Source: Gelidibacter sp035515035 (lineage in GTDB: Bacteria > Bacteroidota > Bacteroidia > Flavobacteriales > Flavobacteriaceae). From it: 11,676 nucleotides of DNA. The stretch covers positions 1-11,676 of the forward strand of contig NZ_DATJCA010000127.1 of NCBI RefSeq assembly GCF_035515035.1, in the 5' to 3' direction. The translations under genes were made by a program, and so were the position numbers. Each line of letters begins with the position of its first letter. The stretch's first letter is position 1. Positions 6,951 to 11,676 of this stretch are shown here, one piece after another. The notes beneath the pieces are model-generated. The model was not told the DNA's origin, searched no databases, and saw only the letters and a program-made list of their open reading frames with translations.

Positions 6951-8417
6951 ATGAAAATAGACACTATAAATACATTAGGCGAATTGAAAAAAGCCAATTA
7001 TCAAAGCAAATCCATTAAAGACGAGTTGCGAGATAATCTAATTCAGAAAATAAAGAATAAAGAAACTACATTTGAAGGCGTCCATGGGTATGAGAATACG
7101 GTGATTCCCGAATTGGAACGTGCCATACTATCCCGACATAATATTAATTTGTTGGGATTGCGCGGACAAGCCAAAACCCGATTGGCGCGATTGATGCTAA
7201 ATCTCTTGGATGACTATATTCCGGTGGTGGCAGGTTCTGAAATTAATGATGATCCGCTACAACCAATTTCAAGATATGCCAAGGAATTGATCAAAGAGAA
7301 AGGCGATGAAACCCCAATCGAATGGTTACACAGAAGTGAGCGTTTTGCTGAAAAATTGGCCACGCCTGATGTAACCGTTGCAGATTTGATTGGTGATGTG
7401 GATCCAATTAAAGCCGCGAATTTGAAATTGAGCTACGCCGATGATCGCGTGATCCATTACGGGATGATTCCGCGTGCCAACCGTTGTATTTTCGTGATCA
7501 ACGAGTTGCCTGATTTACAGGCCAGGATACAAGTAGCCTTATTTAATATTTTGCAGGAAGGCGATATTCAAATCAGGGGCTTCAAATTAAGATTGCCTTT
7601 GGACATTCAATTTTTGTTTACCGCAAATCCTGAAGATTATACCAATAGAGGTAGTATTGTAACCCCTCTAAAAGATAGGATTGGCTCGCAAATCTTGACC
7701 CATTACCCTGTAGATATTGAAACGGCCCGCTTGATTACGGAACAAGAGGCGCGGATAGTAGAAGGTCAGAATGACATGGTTGCGGTCCCAGATTTAGCAA
7801 GGGATTTATTGGAACAGATTGTCTTTGAAGCACGGGAAAGTGACTTTATTGATTCCAAAAGTGGCGTGAGTGCCCGTTTGAGCATCACCGCTTTGGAGAA
7901 TTTATTAAGTACTGCTGAGCGTCGCGCCTTAATGGTTGGTGATGATAAAACCATGGTGCGATTAAGTGATTTTGTAGGAATTATACCATCAATAACCGGA
8001 AAAGTGGAGTTGGTTTACGAAGGTGAACAGGAAGGTGCAGCGGTTGTTGCCTATAATTTGATTGGCGAAGGTGTTAAGAATCTTTTCGAAGAGTTTTTTC
8101 CAAAAATAGAAAAACTAAAGAAAGAAGATGCTGAAACACCTTATGACGATGTTATATCTTGGTTTTTCAATCAAAAGGACGGATTTGAACTGTTGGATGA
8201 TCTACCGGATAATGAGTATAAAAGCCTGTTGGACGACATTTCGCCATTAGACGATTTATTGGCCGAACATCAACCAAACTTAGCGAAGGAAGAAAGTTAT
8301 TTTGTCAAGGAATTTGTGCTTTGGGCATTGGTGGAATTCAAACAGTTGAATAAGTTCAGGTTTTCTGAAGGGATCACTTTCAAAGATCCTTATGGCAGTT
8401 TTATAAGTGGCATCTAA
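6951..8417 (+). CDS. MoxR/magnesium-chelatase-like AAA+ ATPase
   Basis: This 488-residue cytoplasmic ATPase belongs to the helix-2-insert AAA+ group that includes MoxR, RavA and ChlI. The Walker A motif is GLRGQAKT (69-76). The Walker B strand is IFVINE (180-185), with Asn184 where most members have Asp, and the catalytic Glu185 kept. Sensor 1 is TAN (224-226), a likely arginine finger is Arg243, and sensor 2 is in SARLS with Arg309. LQEGDIQIRG (201-210) is the typical helix-2 insert. The C-terminal part (about 350-488) is acidic, helical and of no recognised family, and may bind the VWA partner. These enzymes form hexameric rings that remodel proteins or help insert metals. Automatic annotation may call such proteins sigma-54-interacting regulators, but the GAFTGA loop and a DNA-binding domain are absent. 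The start has an A-rich upstream region. Its target is unknown. Confidence 0.87.
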   Translation: MKIDTINTLGELKKANYQSKSIKDELRDNLIQKIKNKETTFEGVHGYENTVIPELERAILSRHNINLLGLRGQAKTRLARLMLNLLDDYIPVVAGSEINDDPLQPISRYAKELIKEKGDETPIEWLHRSERFAEKLATPDVTVADLIGDVDPIKAANLKLSYADDRVIHYGMIPRANRCIFVINELPDLQARIQVALFNILQEGDIQIRGFKLRLPLDIQFLFTANPEDYTNRGSIVTPLKDRIGSQILTHYPVDIETARLITEQEARIVEGQNDMVAVPDLARDLLEQIVFEARESDFIDSKSGVSARLSITALENLLSTAERRALMVGDDKTMVRLSDFVGIIPSITGKVELVYEGEQEGAAVVAYNLIGEGVKNLFEEFFPKIEKLKKEDAETPYDDVISWFFNQKDGFELLDDLPDNEYKSLLDDISPLDDLLAEHQPNLAKEESYFVKEFVLWALVEFKQLNKFRFSEGITFKDPYGSFISGI

Positions 8418-8535
8418 GCCATTAAAGAATTTATCAAAGTGAAGTACTTCCCTTTTCTCTGAACCGTGGTTTTTTCAAGAGCTTTCTTTTTAAGTCAATG
8501 AAATGCTCCATTGTGTTAATGCTGCTAGTAATTAT

Positions 8536-8563
8536 AGTTTAACTTGATACTATTAAGTTTAAC
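8536..8563 (+). promoter_or_regulatory. Direct repeat in the probable promoter of the small hydrophilic gene
   Basis: AGTTTAAC occurs twice, at 8536-8543 and 8556-8563, 20 bp apart (two helical turns). The second copy is part of TAAGTTTA (8554-8561), one base from the -7 element TAnnTTTG, and ends 20 bp before the ATG at 8584. The repeat could be a regulator site; this is inferred from spacing only. The rest of 8418-8583 shows no clear terminator for the upstream ATPase. Confidence 0.35.
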
Positions 8564-8583
8564 GTTACCAAAAAATTGAGATT

Positions 8584-8748
8584 ATGAAAAACGAAAAAGA
8601 AGAGCAAAAGAGAGAAGAGCAAAAGAGAGAGAAGCAAAGTAAAAAAGACCACGCAATCAATGAAAAAGGGGATATTTCTGATGGTAACCAAATCAATCCA
8701 CAGGTTGAAAAAAGAAAAGATACCCATCAACCACGAGATAATGCCTAA
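8584..8748 (+). CDS. Small hydrophilic lysine/glutamate-rich protein, 54 residues
   Basis: The product is not recognised. It is extremely charged, with no cysteine, no membrane segment and no signal peptide, so it is probably disordered and cytoplasmic. The first third is almost only K, E, Q and R and contains a duplicated unit EEQKR-EEQKR encoded by a perfect 15-bp tandem repeat (8599-8628). The remaining part is more varied, with INEKGDISDGNQINPQ near residues 25-40. Support for a real gene comes from the ATG preceded by an A-rich stretch, a possible promoter at 8536-8563, and a strong intrinsic terminator on the same strand 54 bp after the stop. Small charged proteins of this kind in Bacteroidota are often stress-linked, but nothing here shows a function. 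An antisense open frame (8539-8730) is the usual hydrophobic mirror of a K/E-rich gene. Confidence 0.6.
   Translation: MKNEKEEQKREEQKREKQSKKDHAINEKGDISDGNQINPQVEKRKDTHQPRDNA
8599..8628 (+). repeat. 15-bp perfect tandem repeat inside the small gene
   Basis: The unit GAAGAGCAAAAGAGA occurs twice without change and is followed by a degenerate partial copy (GAGAAGCAAAG). It keeps the reading frame and adds five residues per copy, so the protein could vary in length between strains by slipped-strand replication. Confidence 0.8.
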
Positions 8749-8802
8749 TTATTTATTACTTTGAATTTTATATTGTAGAAAGATAAAATTGAACTAGTTA
8801 TC

Positions 8803-8833
8803 ACATTCCGCTTTTTAAGCGGAATGTTTTTTT
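8803..8833 (+). terminator. Strong rho-independent terminator of the small hydrophilic gene
   Basis: ACATTCCGCTT (8803-8813) and AAGCGGAATGT (8817-8827) form a perfect 11-bp stem with a TTT loop, followed by six more T residues. It is oriented with the small gene. On the opposite strand the hairpin is not followed by a U-tract, so it should not end the convergent M1 peptidase transcript efficiently. Confidence 0.9.
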
Positions 8834-8884
8834 GGAGGATTTAGGAAATTTAATTGGAAATTAAAATACCAGGTATATTTTTGG

Positions 8885-10507
8885 TTATAACCTTTTTGAG
8901 GTCACATAAAAATCGCTGCTTACCCGAAGATCGCCAACATTTATTAGAGTTAGTGACCAGTCTTTTTTTGGATACAGCCATAACTCTTTTTCACCCATAA
9001 CAACTTGCACCGGCATTTCAAATTTGTCTACGCTATTTGTCCAGCGGTACTTCAATTGTTGGTCCTTTATTTCGTATTCCAGATTAGGGATCATAGTACT
9101 TCTAAGATATTGATCAAAAAAAGCAGATAAATCAATTCCAGAGGTTTTAGAGATATAATTTTCAATTTGTTCCGTTGTGACTGTTTGATGGTAGAAAGTC
9201 TTATTCAACCCTCTTAAAATTTGTCGCCATTGCTCGTCATCATTGATCCATTGTCTCAAAGTATGCAATATATTGGCGCCTTTGTAGTACATGTCTCCAG
9301 AGCCGGGTTGATTGACGTTGTACGGTCCAATAATTGGGGCGTCATTTTGGATGCCCTGTCGGGTGCCGATGACATATTCTGCACCTGCCTTTTTTCCGTA
9401 AAAATACTCTAAAAATAAACTTTCGGCATAAGCTGTAAAACTCTCGTGGATCCACATATCTGCCATATCTTTATAGGTGATATTATTGGCAAACCATTCG
9501 TGCGCAGATTCATGGATGATGATAAAATCGAACTTTAATCCCCATCCCGTACCTGATAAATCCCGTCCTAAATAGCCGTTCTCATACCCATTGCCATAAG
9601 TGACGGAACTTTGATGCTCCATGCCCAAATAGGGCACTTCCACCAATTTATAGCCATCTTCATAAAACGGGTAGGGACCAAACCAATGCTCAAATGCTTC
9701 CATCATTCGCGGAGCATCCTTAAATTGTTTCTTGGCTTTCTCAAGGTTGTCTTTCAGGACATAGTAATCCATTTTCAAGAGTCCTTTTTCGCCTTTATAA
9801 TCTTCAGAAAAATGTACGTAATCACCAATATTCACATTAACGCCATAATTATTGATGGGACTGTTGACAAACCAATTATAGGTTTTTGTACCGTCTTTAT
9901 GGTCTTCAATCCTGCGCAATTGGCCGTTGGAAACTTCCATCAAAGCTTTTGGAATTCGAACACTGATGAGCATGCTGTCCACTTCATCATACATATGGTC
10001 TTTGTTGGGCCACCAAACGCTGGCACCAAGCCCTTGGCAAGAAGTGGCAATAAAGTCATTACCATTGTCGTCCTTTTTCCAGGAAAAACCGCCATCCCAA
10101 GGTGCTCTTTTGGCTTCTTGAGGCTGACCTTCATAATAGACGTCCAGACTTTGAAGACTGCCTTTTTTTTGATCATTTTTTAATGTGATAAAATGAGCAT
10201 TTCCATCAGTTCTGACCTCCAACTCTTTATCATTTTGAGTTACTTTAGTAATTATCAATGGCGCTTGTAAATCGATTTGAAGCACGGAATCAGGTTCTAG
10301 AACCTTATAATGCACTGAGTTTTTTCCTTTTATTGATTTGGTACTCGGATCCACAGAAATATCCAAATGATAATAGGTCAAATCCCACCAAGCACGTTCA
10401 GGGGTTATCGAACCTCTTAAACTATCCTGTTTTGTAAAAGTATGATTTTGGGCTTTTGTGGTTTGGAAAATGACTATCACAAAAAGGGAAAAAATATACT
10501 TGTTCAT
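8885..10507 (-). CDS. Exported M1-family zinc metallopeptidase
   Basis: This 540-residue peptidase has a Sec signal peptide (MNKYIFSLFVIVIFQTTKAQ, cleavage probably after Ala19). The N-terminal beta-saddle domain covers about 40-235 and the thermolysin-like catalytic domain about 240-470. Zinc ligands are His332 and His336 of HESAH and Glu355, 19 residues after the second His, with Glu333 as catalytic base. The exopeptidase motif is GMEHQ (295-299), with His where many M1 enzymes have Asn in GxMEN, a change frequent in Bacteroidota homologues. Tyr407 in YYKG fits the transition-state tyrosine. The protein ends with a small beta domain (about 475-540) and lacks the large helical C-terminal domain of PepN, so it is short for the family. 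No type IX sorting domain is evident, which suggests a periplasmic place. It starts 3 bp after the stop of the M28 gene, so the two are co-transcribed. Confidence 0.92.
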   Translation of the reverse strand: MNKYIFSLFVIVIFQTTKAQNHTFTKQDSLRGSITPERAWWDLTYYHLDISVDPSTKSIKGKNSVHYKVLEPDSVLQIDLQAPLIITKVTQNDKELEVRTDGNAHFITLKNDQKKGSLQSLDVYYEGQPQEAKRAPWDGGFSWKKDDNGNDFIATSCQGLGASVWWPNKDHMYDEVDSMLISVRIPKALMEVSNGQLRRIEDHKDGTKTYNWFVNSPINNYGVNVNIGDYVHFSEDYKGEKGLLKMDYYVLKDNLEKAKKQFKDAPRMMEAFEHWFGPYPFYEDGYKLVEVPYLGMEHQSSVTYGNGYENGYLGRDLSGTGWGLKFDFIIIHESAHEWFANNITYKDMADMWIHESFTAYAESLFLEYFYGKKAGAEYVIGTRQGIQNDAPIIGPYNVNQPGSGDMYYKGANILHTLRQWINDDEQWRQILRGLNKTFYHQTVTTEQIENYISKTSGIDLSAFFDQYLRSTMIPNLEYEIKDQQLKYRWTNSVDKFEMPVQVVMGEKELWLYPKKDWSLTLINVGDLRVSSDFYVTSKRL

Positions 10508-10510
10508 CGT

Positions 10511-11676
10511 TTAATTTCTTAAGATTGAATTAGGGAAAACCACCACGCTTTCATGACCACCTTTCCCTACGGATGCAACGCCAAAATACGAATTATCAAT
10601 GACAATGCCATTCAGCGTAAATTCGTTAAGATCGCCTACATATCTGGAATGGTCCCAAGTAGGTGAGGTCGTGTCTCTCCAATAAATTTTATATCCTGTG
10701 GCACCATCCACTTTGTCCCATTTTAATTTTGCAGAAGCTTCCACAATCCCGCCAATGGCCACGGTTTTAGGTGGCGGCGGGGCAGAGGCCAAACTTGCCA
10801 TATTGATAGCATTGACTGCGGTTAATTTTGCGGCATAGGGGAAATTGACATGTTCAAAGGTATCGCCATAATTAATCCCATCTTCTACACGAATATCTTG
10901 ATGTTGTTGGGTATAATTCTCATGCGCTTCCATGATGCGGATGCCAGCAAATCCCAAATCGTTGAACGGTCGATGATGGCCGCCGCGACCAAAACGGTCC
11001 AGTCTGTAAACCATCATCGGATTCATTTCTGGCATATAGGTTTGGGTGGTTTTATGTACATAACGTGCCAATTGGCGGGAAATCCCATCCACTTCACCAC
11101 CGTAAAAGCGGCGCATTTGTCTTTCGCGCTCGGTTTCTGTTGGCGGTACAGGTTCAGAAAATATTCTAAAACTCCGATTGTCAATTACTCCATCAACGCC
11201 TTCAATATTACCGATCATATCATTATTAAACACGCCAATAACATCCCATCCTTTTTCTTTGGCATAAGCAGCCAAGCCCGCGCCACCAAAAAGACCTTGT
11301 TCTTCCCCGGAAAGTCCAACATATACAATGCTGCTTTCAAATTTGTATTTTGATAATACTCGGGCGGCTTCAATTGTGCCAGCCATTCCCGACGCATTGT
11401 CGTTGGCACCCGGTGCATCTATGGTGAAATCCATCACATCACTGGCACGCGTGTCGATATCACCGCTCATGATGATGTATCTGTTTGGATATTTACTACC
11501 TCTCTGAATAGCGACAACATTGACAATCCAGCCGTCATGTGGCACCCGCTTTTTGACATCTTTGGTCACAAAATCCTTTTGATAGAACACGTCCAAACAG
11601 TTGTTACAGTCTTTAGAAATCGCTTCAAATTCTTTTTTGATCCAACGCCTGGCCGCGCCTATACCTCGGGTATTGG
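10511..11676 (-). CDS. M28-family zinc peptidase with fibronectin III-like C-terminus (partial, N-terminus beyond the right edge)
   Basis: The frame is open to the right edge, so 387 residues are visible and the start is missing; a TTG near 11596 is internal. Numbering from the edge, the M28 core shows Asp74 in GDID (71-74), Asp92 in GANDNASG, the Glu pair 124-125 in SGEEQGLFGG, Asp152 in NNDMIGN and His234 in GGHHRPF. These match the ligand and catalytic positions of the Aeromonas-type aminopeptidase fold, except that the usual first ligand His (GHxD) is Asp72. A fibronectin III-like domain (about 302-383) follows a proline run. A CNNC pair lies at 23-26. The family hydrolyses N-terminal residues from peptides and is normally exported in Bacteroidota; the signal peptide would lie outside the window. 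The gene sits 3 bp upstream of the M1 gene, which points to joint peptide breakdown. Confidence 0.87.
   Translation of the reverse strand, partial: NTRGIGAARRWIKKEFEAISKDCNNCLDVFYQKDFVTKDVKKRVPHDGWIVNVVAIQRGSKYPNRYIIMSGDIDTRASDVMDFTIDAPGANDNASGMAGTIEAARVLSKYKFESSIVYVGLSGEEQGLFGGAGLAAYAKEKGWDVIGVFNNDMIGNIEGVDGVIDNRSFRIFSEPVPPTETERERQMRRFYGGEVDGISRQLARYVHKTTQTYMPEMNPMMVYRLDRFGRGGHHRPFNDLGFAGIRIMEAHENYTQQHQDIRVEDGINYGDTFEHVNFPYAAKLTAVNAINMASLASAPPPPKTVAIGGIVEASAKLKWDKVDGATGYKIYWRDTTSPTWDHSRYVGDLNEFTLNGIVIDNSYFGVASVGKGGHESVVVFPNSILRN

Noticed and set aside
5639..8417. Naming the VWA and AAA+ genes viaA and ravA or magnesium chelatase subunits
   Set aside because: Only the general architecture is shared. 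The ATPase has no visible LARA-type insertion and no chlorophyll or cobalamin genes are nearby.
8539..8730. Hydrophobic 63-residue frame on the minus strand
   Set aside because: It is the mirror of the K/E-rich small gene, has no promoter or terminator on its strand, and the terminator at 8803-8833 is oriented for the plus strand.
5639..8748. An anti-phage or toxin-antitoxin system formed by the AAA+/VWA pair and the small gene
   Set aside because: No nuclease, toxin, mobile element or atypical composition is seen, the genes look like core genome, and the small gene has separate signals.
8849..8865. AT-only hairpin TTTAATT-GGA-AATTAAA after the M1 peptidase
   Set aside because: The stem is weak and no real U-tract follows on the minus strand, so it is not called as the terminator of the M28-M1 unit.
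9611..10183. A 190-residue plus-strand frame within the M1 peptidase
   Set aside because: It is antisense to a gene with full catalytic motifs and has no recognisable domain or start signals.
10850..11353. A 167-residue plus-strand frame within the M28 peptidase
   Set aside because: It is antisense to conserved peptidase motifs and shows no domain of its own.

Overview
The window looks like a chromosomal segment from a marine-type member of the Flavobacteriaceae (Bacteroidota). The grounds are low G+C content, A-rich regions in place of strong Shine-Dalgarno sequences, promoter -7 elements of the Bacteroidota form TAnnTTTG, and protein sequences typical of that family. There are eight genes. 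No rRNA, tRNA, CRISPR array, insertion sequence, phage gene or integrase is visible, and no gene-free stretch exceeds about 230 bases.

Left region (1-3427): a cbb3 cytochrome oxidase assembly and oxygen-control module. The first 14 codons of ccoS lie at the left edge on the minus strand. Next come ccoI (fixI), a copper-exporting P1B-type ATPase on the minus strand, and a divergent Crp/Fnr-family regulator on the plus strand. Two near-identical palindromes of the FNR type (ATGAT-N4-ATCAT, with the TGA-N6-TCA core) lie upstream of ccoS and ccoI. Each is followed by exactly 22 bp and then a TAnnTTTG-like -7 box, as expected for class II activation near -41. The palindrome between ccoI and fnr also overlaps the -33 region of the presumed fnr promoter. 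This suggests a switch in which FNR activates ccoI and ccoS and limits its own synthesis.

Middle region (3428-8417): a lipoprotein S9-family prolyl oligopeptidase-like peptidase (minus strand, with its own terminator) is divergent from a plus-strand pair made of a VWA-domain protein with an intact MIDAS and a MoxR/magnesium-chelatase-like AAA+ ATPase. The pair probably forms an AAA+/VWA remodelling machine whose substrate cannot be read from the sequence. The 160 bp between them hold two hairpins.

Right region (8418-11676): a 54-residue, very hydrophilic small protein (plus strand) is followed by a strong intrinsic terminator. Convergent to it is a tight two-gene minus-strand unit, an M28-family zinc peptidase with a C-terminal fibronectin III-like domain (cut by the right edge) and, 3 bp downstream, an exported M1-family metallopeptidase. 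Together with the S9 enzyme these form an exported peptide-degrading set.

The window is mainly housekeeping. The most informative signals are the FNR-box architecture, the altered cysteine set of the FNR protein, the AAA+/VWA pair with its structured spacer, the small K/E-rich gene, and a His-to-Asp change at a predicted zinc ligand of the M28 peptidase.
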